In this document: positions 1-11,625 of the stretch, piece after piece
Numbering within the stretch: the first letter of the stretch is position 1
Layout: every line of letters begins with the position of its first letter
Assembly: GCA_029862925.1 (NCBI GenBank)
Contig: JAOTWJ010000015.1
Span: 1-39,006, forward strand
Direction of reading: 5' to 3'
Length of the DNA: 39,006 bases
Origin: Gemmatimonadota bacterium
GTDB taxonomy: Bacteria; Gemmatimonadota; Gemmatimonadetes; Gemmatimonadales; GWC2-71-9
Made by a program: the position numbers and the translations under genes
The notes under the pieces: generated by a model
Told to the model about the DNA's origin: nothing
The model's database searches: none
Seen by the model: only the letters and a program-made list of their open reading frames with translations

Positions 1-991
1 CCGCCGCGCGGCGGATGGACGAGCGCATCAGGGGGGCGATCGCGAGCGCCTTGTCCGCCCGTTCGCCCGTGAGCGTTCCGTTCTGGGCCAGCCGCTCCGC
101 CGCCTCGCCCGCCATGAGGGTCGGCACCAGGTACGTGCCGTGCTCGCGCATGAGCCGAATCGCGTCGTCGTCGAGGATCGACCCGTGTTCGATGGAGCTG
201 ACGCCGGCGACCACCGCCGCCTTGATGCCGGCGGTGCCGTGCGCATGGGCCGCCACCCGCCGCTCCATGAGGTGCGCCACCTCGACCGCCGCCCCGAGCT
301 CGTCCGCCATGTACTGCTGGACCCCCACCGAATCGCCTTCCGACAGCACGCCCCCGGTTGCGCAGATCTTGATCAGATCGGCGCCGTGCTTCACCTGATA
401 GCGGATCGCGGCGCGAATCGCGTCCGGCCCGTCGGCGATGCCCCGGCCGACTCCCGGTTCGGCGCCGAAGACGCCCGGCACGTACCCGTTGGTGAAATCG
501 CAGTGCCCGCCGGTGATGCCGAGCGGATGCGCCGCCACCTGCATGCGGGGTCCCGGCACGTCACCGCGCGTGATGGCGTCCCGCAGCGCCACGTCGGCGA
601 ACCCGCCCGCCCCGACGTTGCGCACGGTCGTGAACCCGGCCTCGAGTGTGCGTCGCGCATGCCGCACACCGCGGAGGGCCGCGTCGGCCGGGGTCTCCCG
701 GGCCAACGCGTTATCCCAGCCCGGCTCGCCCAGGACGTGGCCCAGCAGGTGCACGTGCGCATCCACGAACCCCGGTAACACGGTCAGCCGGGAGAGGTCG
801 ATCTCCCGCGCGCCCGCCGGCACGGCGACGTCGGACCCGACGGCCGTGATCCGGCCGCCTTCGATCAGGATCACGACGTTCCGCCGCGGGCCCGCGCCGG
901 TGCCGTCGAGCAGGCGGCCGGCCCGGACGGCCACGACCTGGGCGGGGAGGGTTGGGGGAACGGCGGCAAGCAGGGCGGCAACGAGCACCAT
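1..991 (-). CDS. Amidohydrolase family protein (imidazolonepropionase-like), 3' end cut by window edge
   Basis: Reverse-strand translation from ATG at 991 (GTG at 1000 also possible) reads MVLVAALLAAVPPTLPAQVVAVRAGRLLDGTGAGPRRNVVILIEGGRITAVGSDV...LTVLPGFVDAHVHLLGH...; signal peptide, DAHVH metal motif, later AAHAHGTAGIKAAVVAGVSSIEHG. Not in the ORF track because it runs off the window. Confidence 0.9.
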   Translation of the reverse strand, partial: MVLVAALLAAVPPTLPAQVVAVRAGRLLDGTGAGPRRNVVILIEGGRITAVGSDVAVPAGAREIDLSRLTVLPGFVDAHVHLLGHVLGEPGWDNALARETPADAALRGVRHARRTLEAGFTTVRNVGAGGFADVALRDAITRGDVPGPRMQVAAHPLGITGGHCDFTNGYVPGVFGAEPGVGRGIADGPDAIRAAIRYQVKHGADLIKICATGGVLSEGDSVGVQQYMADELGAAVEVAHLMERRVAAHAHGTAGIKAAVVAGVSSIEHGSILDDDAIRLMREHGTYLVPTLMAGEAAERLAQNGTLTGERADKALAIAPLMRSSIRRAA

Positions 992-1064
992 GCGTCGCAC
1001 GGTGACCTCCGGCGAGGAAGGTGTTGGCGGTGGGGTCGGGCGCCCGGCGCCCGACAGCCGCAGG

Positions 1065-2105
1065 CTATTTCAGCAGGGACGCGAGTTTGGTCGCCAGCCC
1101 AGGATCGTCCGCCGTCTGCAGCAGGGCGCGTCCAAACTCCAGCGCCGTGCCGAAGCGATCGTCCGGCTCCGCGGCCATCGATCGCATGAGCGTCGCTTCG
1201 AGAGGAGCGGGGAAATCGGGCTGGTACTGTCGCAGGGTGGCCGGCTTGCCGCGCAGCCGCGCGATCATCATCTCCTGCGCGCTGCGGCCGGCGAAGGGCA
1301 GCTTCCCGGTGAACATCTCGAACGCCACGACCCCGAGCGCGTAGATGTCGCTGCGGGCATCGAGCTCTTTCCCGCGAATCTGTTCCGGGCTCATGAACTC
1401 CGGCGTACCGAGGATGATGCCCGTCGCCGTGAGCTTGGCCATCGAGGGGTCCGCCCGGTTCTCTTTCGCGAGGCCGAAGTCCATGACGACCGCCTTGTCG
1501 GTGCCGTCACCGGCCGGCACCAGCATCACGTTTTCCGGCTTCAGATCGCGATGGATGATGTGCATCTGGTGGGCGTGCTGGAGCCCGGAGCAGATCTGCA
1601 CCAGCCACTCGACGCCCATCCCCACCGCCATGGGGCCGACCTTGGCTTCGCGGTCGGAGAGCAGCTCCCCCCGCAGGTAGGGCATCACCAGGTAGATGAG
1701 GCCGTCCTCGGTCTCCCCCAACCGCATGATCTTGCAGACGTGGGGGTGCTCCAACCGCATGGCCAGCCCCGCCTCCCGCCGCAGTCGCTGCACGGAACTC
1801 TGGTCGGCTGACAGCTTGGGCGAGAGGATCTTGATCGCCACGGTCGCGCCGCGCGTCAGGTCCTTGGCCTCGTACACGTAGGACATGCCACCTTCGCCGA
1901 GGCGCCGCAGGACCTCGTAGCGATTGTCGATCCGCTGACTGGAGAGCGTGAAGCGATCCGGCGCCGGCGGTTTGTAGGCCTTGCGGACCGTGGTGCCGGA
2001 GGTCCCGGCGACCGCCACGTCCACCAACGGGCTGCCGTCCTTCGGACAGAAGCGGGCATCTCCGCTGAAGACCGATCCGCACTTCGTGCAGCGGCGCTGG
2101 CTCAT
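1065..2105 (-). CDS. Serine/threonine protein kinase with N-terminal zinc ribbon
   Basis: MSQRRCTKCGSVFSGDARFCPKDGSPL (two CxxC-type pairs), then kinase motifs GEGGMSYVYEA, VAIKIL, HRDLKPENVML, DFGLAKE, GTPEFMSPEQ. ATG at 2105 overlaps the upstream stop. Confidence 0.93.
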   Translation of the reverse strand: MSQRRCTKCGSVFSGDARFCPKDGSPLVDVAVAGTSGTTVRKAYKPPAPDRFTLSSQRIDNRYEVLRRLGEGGMSYVYEAKDLTRGATVAIKILSPKLSADQSSVQRLRREAGLAMRLEHPHVCKIMRLGETEDGLIYLVMPYLRGELLSDREAKVGPMAVGMGVEWLVQICSGLQHAHQMHIIHRDLKPENVMLVPAGDGTDKAVVMDFGLAKENRADPSMAKLTATGIILGTPEFMSPEQIRGKELDARSDIYALGVVAFEMFTGKLPFAGRSAQEMMIARLRGKPATLRQYQPDFPAPLEATLMRSMAAEPDDRFGTALEFGRALLQTADDPGLATKLASLLK

Positions 2106-3586
2106 GTCTTCACCTGATTGCGTCCGGCGTTCTTGGCCGAGTACATCGCCACGTCGGCCCTGGCGATCAGTCCCTCCACCGTGTCCACGCCCGACTCCGG
2201 CATCGCGGACACGCCGATCGAGGCCGTAACGTACAACGGATCGCCCGACTCCGCGAAGTCGTGCTCGGCAAGGCGCACCCGCAGGCGCTCGGCGAACACG
2301 ACCGCCCCATCGAAGGTCGTCTCGGGCAGACCGAGCACGAACTCGTCGCCCCCGTACCGTCCCACGATGTCCACCGCACGCGCTTCCTTGCGGAGCAGCT
2401 CGCCGACCCCCCGGAGGACCGTGTCGCCGGCGGCGTGTCCCCGCCCGTCGTTCACGTCCTTGAAGTTGTCGAGATCGACCAGCAGCACCGCCAGCGTCTG
2501 CCCGTAGCGCTTGACGCGCTCCAGCTCGCTCTCCATGCGCTCGAACAAGCCGCGCCGGTTGGCGCAGCCGGTGAGCGCGTCCGTCTGGGCCAGCTCCAAA
2601 TAGCGCTCGCGGTCCGTAATCGCCGACTCGAGGTCGTACGCCCGGTCGATGGCGGTCACGGCGGCACCGATGACCGTGCTGGCAAACTCGACGTCCTCGG
2701 GCGAGAGCGGTTTGTCCTCCTGGGTGGCCCGCAGGAAGAAGACGCCGCGCTGTTCCTTCCGCAGCGAGAAGGGCAGGGCGATGGCCGACCGGGTGACGAC
2801 CTGGATCCCCTCCGCCACCCACTCCTTGCGGACCTGGTCGTACAGCGGATCGGTGGTGACATCCTGCACGAGCACCGCCTGTCCACGATCGAGCGCGCGG
2901 CGGATCTCGGGGTACTTCCGCAGCTCGATCTGCAGATTGCGCAGGTGGGGGTTCTCGAAGGCCGCCACGACCAGGCCGAACCGGTCGCCCGCATGGGCGA
3001 GCACCATCGAGCAGCGGGCGAGTCCCAGGACGCGGGCCACGCGGCGGGCCAGGACGTGGTAGATGTCGTCGGGCTTGAGCGTGTCCGTGATTTCGTGGAG
3101 GATGTCGAGCATCTCGGCCCGGACCCGGGCTTCGGCGGTGCTCGCCCGGGCTTCCTCGGCGAGCCGCCGGGCGTCGGCTCGGGCGTCGCGCAGCGTCCGG
3201 CTCTGGCGCAAGCGGGCATCCACCCGGGCGACCAGTTCGCGAACCCGGAACGGCTTGGCGATGAAGTCGTCCGCGCCGAGCCCCAGAGCCTGCGCGGTCG
3301 CCTCCTCCGGCGGCATCGACGAGATCATCAGAACCGGGAGCGACTCCCACGCGGGATCGGAGCGGATCGTCTCGAGCAGTTGGAGCCCGTCCACCTTGGG
3401 CATCATGATGTCGAGCAGGAGCAGATCCGGCTGTTCGGCCCGCAGGACGTCGATCAGCCCCTCGCCGCCCTCGACCGGCACGACGTGATGGCCCCGGTCC
3501 CGGAGGATGTAGAGGATGGTCTTGAGCAGGGTCGGGTCGTCGTCCGCGACGACGATCGTGGTGCGCTCGGCTGCCGGGGACGTCAC
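2102..3586 (-). CDS. Response regulator - GAF-like - GGDEF diguanylate cyclase
   Basis: N-terminal receiver (VVADDDPTLLKTIL...LLLLDIMMPKVDG...FIAKPF), central GAF-like region, C-terminal GGDEF domain (DALTGCANRRGLFERM, RYGGDEFVLGLPET). GTG start overlapping upstream stop (GTGA). Confidence 0.93.
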   Translation of the reverse strand: MTSPAAERTTIVVADDDPTLLKTILYILRDRGHHVVPVEGGEGLIDVLRAEQPDLLLLDIMMPKVDGLQLLETIRSDPAWESLPVLMISSMPPEEATAQALGLGADDFIAKPFRVRELVARVDARLRQSRTLRDARADARRLAEEARASTAEARVRAEMLDILHEITDTLKPDDIYHVLARRVARVLGLARCSMVLAHAGDRFGLVVAAFENPHLRNLQIELRKYPEIRRALDRGQAVLVQDVTTDPLYDQVRKEWVAEGIQVVTRSAIALPFSLRKEQRGVFFLRATQEDKPLSPEDVEFASTVIGAAVTAIDRAYDLESAITDRERYLELAQTDALTGCANRRGLFERMESELERVKRYGQTLAVLLVDLDNFKDVNDGRGHAAGDTVLRGVGELLRKEARAVDIVGRYGGDEFVLGLPETTFDGAVVFAERLRVRLAEHDFAESGDPLYVTASIGVSAMPESGVDTVEGLIARADVAMYSAKNAGRNQVKT

Positions 3587-4569
3587 CCGCTCGTCCTTGC
3601 GGCGAGGGCCTCGACCGCTGCCGGATCGACGTTCCCGCCGCTCACGACGAGCACCGTCGGGCCCGTGGGCCGGAACGCGCCGGCGCGGAGCGCCGCCGTG
3701 GTCGCGGCGCCGGACGGCTCGACGAGGAGCCCCATCGCCCGGTGCAACCAGACCGTCGCGTCGGCAATGGCCGCATCGGTCACGGTCACCGCGTCCACGC
3801 GGTATCGCACGTGCGCGAACGTCAGGCTGCCCACGGCCACCGGGAGGAGGCCATCGGCGATGCTGTGCGTCCGATCGAGTCGCACGACGCGGCCCGTCCG
3901 GAGCGCGGCGTGCAACGCGGCGGCGCCGTCGGGCTCGACGGCCGTGACCCGGGTCGCCGGACGGAGCGCCGCGAGCGCCGTCGTGATGCCGGCGATCAGC
4001 CCGCCGCCGCCCACCGGCACGGCGACGTGCGCCACGTCCGGCAGGTCCTCGACGATCTCGAGCCCCACCGTGCCCTGCCCCGCGATCACGTCGGGGTGAT
4101 CGAACGGAGGGACGACCTGCAGTCCCTCACGCGCAATCAGCTCCTCGGCTTTCGCCCGACGGTCTTCCGATGTGGTGCCGGCGAACACGACTTCGCCACC
4201 CCACTTCTTCACGCCCGCCACCTTCGTGGGTGGCGCCGTCTCCGGCATCACGATCACGGCCCGCAGTCCGAGGCGGCGGGCGGCGTAGGCCACCGCCTGG
4301 CCGTGGTTGCCGCTGGAGTAGGTGATGACCCCGCGCCGGCGCGCGGCCGCGGGCAACCGGCGGACGGCCGTCCACGCCCCCCGCAGCTTAAAGGCCCCGG
4401 TGGGCTGGCGGTTCTCGAGCTTGAGGAAGACCGGGACGCCTGCCGCCTGGCGCAGGGCATCGACGGGAAGGAGCGGGGTTCGTTCGGCAACCCCGACGAG
4501 GCCGGCGGCGGCCTCGCGAATCGCCTCAAGCGTCACGAGGCCGCCCACGGCCGTGGTTCCGGACGTCAC
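3583..4569 (-). CDS. PLP-dependent threonine/serine dehydratase family protein
   Basis: PTGAFKLRGA (PLP Lys motif), SSGNHGQAVAYAA, PVGGGGLIAGI glycine loop; full-length about 328 aa. Confidence 0.92.
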   Translation of the reverse strand: MTSGTTAVGGLVTLEAIREAAAGLVGVAERTPLLPVDALRQAAGVPVFLKLENRQPTGAFKLRGAWTAVRRLPAAARRRGVITYSSGNHGQAVAYAARRLGLRAVIVMPETAPPTKVAGVKKWGGEVVFAGTTSEDRRAKAEELIAREGLQVVPPFDHPDVIAGQGTVGLEIVEDLPDVAHVAVPVGGGGLIAGITTALAALRPATRVTAVEPDGAAALHAALRTGRVVRLDRTHSIADGLLPVAVGSLTFAHVRYRVDAVTVTDAAIADATVWLHRAMGLLVEPSGAATTAALRAGAFRPTGPTVLVVSGGNVDPAAVEALAARTSG

Positions 4570-4604
4570 AGTGCCGCGAATCTACCGGCTGGACGGCACG
4601 GCCG

Positions 4605-7118
<2,514 letters not shown>

Positions 7119-7138
7119 GGACGTCCCTCGGAATACGG

Positions 7139-7163
7139 AAAAAAGGGGGCCGGCGGACCCCCT
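7139..7163 (-). terminator. Terminator-like hairpin in the gyrA 5' leader
   Basis: Minus strand AGGGGG-TCCGCCGG-CCCCCT followed by a T run (TTTTTT including the last stem T and beyond), about 20 nt upstream of ATG 7118. Confidence 0.55.
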
Positions 7164-7177
7164 AACGGAGCCTATCA

Positions 7178-7206
7178 AACATAGCCGGAACCCGGCCCGT
7201 TTTCAA
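7178..7206 (-). promoter_or_regulatory. Candidate sigma70-type promoter for gyrA
   Basis: On minus strand TTGAAA (7201-7206), 17-nt spacer, TATGTT (7178-7183), about 60 nt upstream of the gyrA ATG. Confidence 0.55.
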
Positions 7207-7239
7207 TGGGCGAAGGAATGCGTAAGTCCTTGTGCGAAT

Positions 7240-7248
7240 TGGTATTAT
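7240..7248 (+). promoter_or_regulatory. Possible extended -10 element for the divergent lipoprotein gene
   Basis: TGGTATTAT at 7240-7248 in an AT-richer patch; no convincing -35. Confidence 0.3.
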
Positions 7249-7370
7249 GCCGCAGCTGGGCGGGGGGGCCTCGGCGCCCGGGGAACCCGGGCCGTCCGCG
7301 GGCCGCCGGCCTCCTTGCGCGCGCCGCGCGCGGGCTGCACCCTGCGCACTCCCTCTGCGCGGAGTCCGTC

Positions 7371-7811
7371 ATGCGCCTCCACCCCCTGGTCGTCCTGCCG
7401 CTGCTCCTCGGAGCCTGCGCGCCGCGAGCCCCAGAGCCGGCGGCCGACCCGACCCCGGAGATTCGGGCGTTGCTCGCGGCTTCCGCGCGCGCCTGGAACG
7501 CGGGCGACCTGGACGGCTTCCTGGTCACCTATGCGCGGGACTCCGCGACGACGTTCCTCACGAGCGGCGGCCTGACGCACGGATACGACGCGATTCGTGC
7601 CCGCTACGCGGCGCGCTTCGAGCCGGGCGCGACGCGCGATTCCCTGCGCTTTGCGGATCTCCGCGTCCGGGCGCTCGGCCCCACCCACGCGCTCGTGACC
7701 GCCCGCTACGTGCTGCGTCGAGGCAATTCCGTCACGGCCGAGGGTCCGTTCACGGTGGTGCTCGAACGGCGCGCGGAAGGGTGGCGCATGATTCACGATC
7801 ACACGTCGTGA
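7371..7811 (+). CDS. SnoaL/DUF4440-like (NTF2-fold) putative lipoprotein
   Basis: MRLHPLVVLPLLLGACAPRAPE (lipobox LLGAC), then IRALLAASARAWNAGDLDGFLVTYARD...GYDAIRARYAARF...FTVVLERRAEGWRMIHDHTS, typical NTF2-like pattern. Confidence 0.85.
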   Translation: MRLHPLVVLPLLLGACAPRAPEPAADPTPEIRALLAASARAWNAGDLDGFLVTYARDSATTFLTSGGLTHGYDAIRARYAARFEPGATRDSLRFADLRVRALGPTHALVTARYVLRRGNSVTAEGPFTVVLERRAEGWRMIHDHTS

Positions 7812-7877
7812 ACGCGGCGGAGGAGGGAACGACGGCACGGTAGACACCCCAGTCCGCCGCTCGGGCTTCTCGGCCCG

Positions 7878-8402
7878 TCACCGCCGGGCAGCGGGAGGCG
7901 CCACGCGTACCCGGAGACCGACTCTGGCGCTGGCGGGCCACGGCACCGGTACCCAGCGCTCGTGCGAGGCGATGAGACCAATCGCCGTCCCCAGCGCCAC
8001 TGGGGGGAGCCCGATGATGAGGCCCACCTTGGCGAACTCATCCGCCTCGCACAGCGTGTCCGGGTCGCTGCAGAACGCTGCCAAGAACAGCCCGGTGGCC
8101 GCACCGCCGACGATGGCCCCGATGATCGCCCCGCGGGCCACGTGCGAGCGCCGACCGAGGCTCACCTCCAATCGGCGCACGCCCACGCGCAGGGCTATGG
8201 CGGGATCAGCGCCGGCGCGCGAAGCGAGCCACAGGGTGTCACCCGTCACCCGGGCGAGCGTCCCCACGAGGCGCGGTGCCTGGTCGTCCGTGCGGGTGAT
8301 CCGGACCCGGGCTCCGGGCGCCATCTGGGGTCGTTCCTGCGCCATCAGCCCCGCTGAGACAAGCGCGAGGGGCACGGCAGCGGCGAGCACCCGTGGAACC
8401 AT
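7878..8402 (-). CDS. Hypothetical exported protein with glycine-zipper segment
   Basis: From MVPRVLAAAVPLALVSAGLMAQERPQMAPGARVRITR...; ARGAIIGAIVGGAATGLFLAAF glycine-rich hydrophobic segment. Begins 1 nt after the RND stop (TAG-C-ATG). Confidence 0.75.
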   Translation of the reverse strand: MVPRVLAAAVPLALVSAGLMAQERPQMAPGARVRITRTDDQAPRLVGTLARVTGDTLWLASRAGADPAIALRVGVRRLEVSLGRRSHVARGAIIGAIVGGAATGLFLAAFCSDPDTLCEADEFAKVGLIIGLPPVALGTAIGLIASHERWVPVPWPASARVGLRVRVAPPAARR

Positions 8403-8403
8403 G

Positions 8404-11400
8404 CTACCCGCCCGTCGGCGCGAGCCCGTGCGGCGCGACTTCGCTGGCACCCTGCTTCGCGGCGACGACCCCGCCTTCCGCTCTCCGCTTCTCCGGCCCG
8501 CGCTCGAGCAGCATGTACAGCGTCGGGGTCACGGTCAGCACGAACAGCGTCGAACTCGCGAGTCCGCCGATCAGCGCCAGGCCCAGAGCGTTCCAGATGT
8601 TCGCATCCGCCGATTCGCTGAACAGCACGAGCGGCAGCAGCCCGAAGATGGTGGTGAAGCTCGTCATCAGGATGGGACGCACTCGCTCGAGCGTGCCGCG
8701 AACCACCGCATCGCGCAGTGCGAGTCCGTACGTCCGCCGCAGCAGGTTCACGTGATCGACGAGGAGAATGGCGTTGTTGACCACGATGCCGCCCATCATG
8801 ATCACGCCGATATACGCCTCCCGCGTGAAGCTCGCCTCCATGAAGTAGAAGATCAGGAACACGCCGACGAGCGCCATCGGGACCGTGAGCAGCACACAGA
8901 AGGGCTGGCGCACCGACTCGAACAGCGCGGCCGTGACCATGAAGATCAGAATGAGGGAGACGGCCAGCACCTCGTAGATCTGTTTCTGCTCGTCGCTCGA
9001 CCAGCGCCACTCCTGCTCGCCCTCGATGGTATAGCCCTCGGGGAGTCGGGTGTTGGCGATGACGGCGTCGCGTACGCGGTCGCCCAACTTGGTCGGGCCA
9101 CGGAACTCGTAGCTCACGTAGCGCTGGTACTGCTGGTTCTCGCGCTCGATCCGGTTCAGCACCTCGCGTTCGCCCACCGCCGCCACGTCGCCCAGGCGCA
9201 CGCCCTGGCCCGTCGGGGTCTGGAGCAGGATCTCCGGCAACTCGAGCACGTCCACCTGCTCGTTGTCGGCGAGCTTGACGTCGAACCGCAGCTCGTCGCC
9301 GGCGACGCGGATGAAGCCCCGGCGCACGGTCCCCTGGACGGCCGCGGCCACCTGATAGACGACATCCTGCGCGGTGAGTCCGTGCAGGCCGAGCCGCTCG
9401 CGGTCCAGTGACAGCACGAACTCGCTCGCCTTGTCGCGCGTGTACCACCCGCCCGCCGAGTTGATGTCCACGTCCCGAATGCGGGAGAACCGCCGCAACC
9501 GTCGGCCGAGATCGTCGGCGATCTGCCGCACCGTTTCGTAGTTGTAGCCCAGCACCTTGATGGAGTAGTTGGGTGGGGTCGAGCCGCCGCCGTAGAACGA
9601 CGGACCGTAGCCGAACACGCGCACCTCCGCCCCGCCAAACTGATAGCTGTACGCCAGCATCTGTTCCTTGATGGCGGCAGGCACCTGCGTCTGTTCGAGC
9701 GAGTCGGGGAACGTGACCGTGATGTTCGCGAACTGGGGCAGCACGCGCGTGGTGAATCGCTCGATTTCCGGCATCTCCCGGAGTTTGGCTTCGAAGAAGC
9801 GGGCGAGCTCGTCGGTCCGATCCAGCTCCTCGCCGCGCGGCAGTTGAATCCGGATGTTGATGAACGTCTGCTGTCCCCACCAGGCACGCCACAGCACCCC
9901 GCGGGTGACATACTTGTCGAACACGCGATAGGACCCGCCCAGACACGCGAGGGCGATGACGATCGCAAGCCACGGCCACCGGAGGGTGAAGCCGAGCAAG
10001 CCGGCGTAGACGCGGACGTAGAGGGGGGAGTCGGGAGGGCGGAGCGGGTCCGCCGGCCCGCCGGATGGCGTGCCGTCTGCGCCGCCGACCTCGCCCCGGG
10101 ACCGCGCTTCGCTCCCTGCTCCCCCGAGGATCTTCGCCGCCAGCGCCGGAATGAACGTGAACGCCACGAACAGACTGGCCACCAGGCTCATCCCGACCAC
10201 GATCGCGAGCGGAATGTAGTAATCCCGCAGCTCTCCCTGGAGGTAAACGAACGGGACGAACACGATCACCGTCGTGAGGGTCGCGGCCAGGATGGCGAGC
10301 ATCACCTCCTTGGCCCCGCGCTCGGCGGCCACCGCGGCCGTCGCCCGTTCCTCGGCCGTCCCGCGCCTCCCCTTCCGGTAGATGTTCTCCAGCACGACGA
10401 TGGCGTTGTCCACGATCAGCCCGAAGCCCATGGCGAGCCCCATGAGCGTGAGCACGTTCAGGCTGAGGCCGCCGAAGTAGATCAGGTTGAGCGCGATCAG
10501 GATGGAAAACGCGATCGTCGCGAACACGATGCCCGCCGACCGGAACGACCGCAGGAACACGAGCAGCACCACGAAAACGACGACCGCGGCGATCAGCGCG
10601 CGGATCCGGAGGTCCGTGAGTGCCGTGCGGATCGCGTCGCTCTCGTCATCGTCGAGGAGCAGGCGGACGCCCGGCGGATGGAGGGTCTCGAGCTGGTCGA
10701 GGCGCAGCTTCACGCGGTCTGCCACCGCGACCGTGTTGACGCCGGTCTCCTTGTGGATCTGGAAGGCGACCGCCGGCTGCCCGTCGATCCGGTAAAGGCT
10801 ACGCGGCTCTTCATACGTGTCGTGGACGGTGGCCACGTCGCTCACCCGCACCAGCCGGCCGCGATCGGTGAGCAGCGCGGTGCGCCGGATCTCATCCGGA
10901 GACTCGGTGCGCTGGCGGATCGCGAGCGTGCGCTGCACCCCGTCCAGCTCCACGACCCCGGCTTCCGCCACGGTTTCCAGCTCGAGGATCCGCTGCCACA
11001 CGACCTGCGGAGAGAGGCCGAGGGCCCGGGTCTTCGTGTCGTCGAGCACGATCTCGAGCACCCGGTCGCGCCCCCCGTAGACTTCCACGCCGGCCACTCC
11101 ATCGAGCTGCAATAGCTCGGGCAGGAGCTGGTCGTCGACGTGCACGCGGAGGGCCTCGAGCGTGTATGGGCCGGTGAGCGTGTAGCGCAGGAAGGGGCGG
11201 GACTGCTCGCGGAACTCCTCGGGCACGTACGGCTCGATGCGCGGCCCGAGCACGCCTTCCGGCAGCTCGTCTTCGACGGCGGCCAGCCGCTCCGAAAGCT
11301 CGAGGCGCGCGAAGTCCATGTCCGTACCGCGGGCGAACTTCACGGTGACCTGCGCGCGCGCCTGCCCGTACTGCTCGCTCGAGATGGACGAGATTTCCTC

Positions 11401-11625
11401 GACGCCGTGCACCTGCTGCACCGCCGCCTCGAGCGGCGCGGTGACGAACGCCTCCATGGCTTCGGGCGAGGCGCGGCTCCAATCGGCGCCTACCGAAAGC
11501 TGGGGCAACTCCGTGTCGGGCAGGAGCTCGATCGGGATGTTGCGCCAGGCCGCAATCCCCAGCAGCGCCACGCCGAGGTAGACCATCGAGACGGCAACCG
11601 GGCGGCGGATGGAGAGGCGGATCAT
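8404..11625 (-). CDS. RND family efflux transporter permease (second of two in operon)
   Basis: MIRLSIRRPVAVSMVYLGVALLGIAAWRNIPIELLPDTELPQLSVGADW..., GFGLIVDNAIVVLENIYRKG, second-half GVIMMGGIVVNNAILLVDHVN, FGLLPLVLF. ATG at 11625 overlaps upstream stop. Confidence 0.95.
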   Translation of the reverse strand: MIRLSIRRPVAVSMVYLGVALLGIAAWRNIPIELLPDTELPQLSVGADWSRASPEAMEAFVTAPLEAAVQQVHGVEEISSISSEQYGQARAQVTVKFARGTDMDFARLELSERLAAVEDELPEGVLGPRIEPYVPEEFREQSRPFLRYTLTGPYTLEALRVHVDDQLLPELLQLDGVAGVEVYGGRDRVLEIVLDDTKTRALGLSPQVVWQRILELETVAEAGVVELDGVQRTLAIRQRTESPDEIRRTALLTDRGRLVRVSDVATVHDTYEEPRSLYRIDGQPAVAFQIHKETGVNTVAVADRVKLRLDQLETLHPPGVRLLLDDDESDAIRTALTDLRIRALIAAVVVFVVLLVFLRSFRSAGIVFATIAFSILIALNLIYFGGLSLNVLTLMGLAMGFGLIVDNAIVVLENIYRKGRRGTAEERATAAVAAERGAKEVMLAILAATLTTVIVFVPFVYLQGELRDYYIPLAIVVGMSLVASLFVAFTFIPALAAKILGGAGSEARSRGEVGGADGTPSGGPADPLRPPDSPLYVRVYAGLLGFTLRWPWLAIVIALACLGGSYRVFDKYVTRGVLWRAWWGQQTFINIRIQLPRGEELDRTDELARFFEAKLREMPEIERFTTRVLPQFANITVTFPDSLEQTQVPAAIKEQMLAYSYQFGGAEVRVFGYGPSFYGGGSTPPNYSIKVLGYNYETVRQIADDLGRRLRRFSRIRDVDINSAGGWYTRDKASEFVLSLDRERLGLHGLTAQDVVYQVAAAVQGTVRRGFIRVAGDELRFDVKLADNEQVDVLELPEILLQTPTGQGVRLGDVAAVGEREVLNRIERENQQYQRYVSYEFRGPTKLGDRVRDAVIANTRLPEGYTIEGEQEWRWSSDEQKQIYEVLAVSLILIFMVTAALFESVRQPFCVLLTVPMALVGVFLIFYFMEASFTREAYIGVIMMGGIVVNNAILLVDHVNLLRRTYGLALRDAVVRGTLERVRPILMTSFTTIFGLLPLVLFSESADANIWNALGLALIGGLASSTLFVLTVTPTLYMLLERGPEKRRAEGGVVAAKQGASEVAPHGLAPTGG

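Noticed and set aside
1065-3350. 761-aa minus-strand ORF as one fused protein
   Set aside because: Its first half is an out-of-frame reading of the GGDEF gene; the kinase begins at MSQRRCTKC (2105).
2261-4099. 612-aa plus-strand ORF
   Set aside because: Antisense to the GGDEF and dehydratase genes; low-complexity composition and no recognisable motifs.
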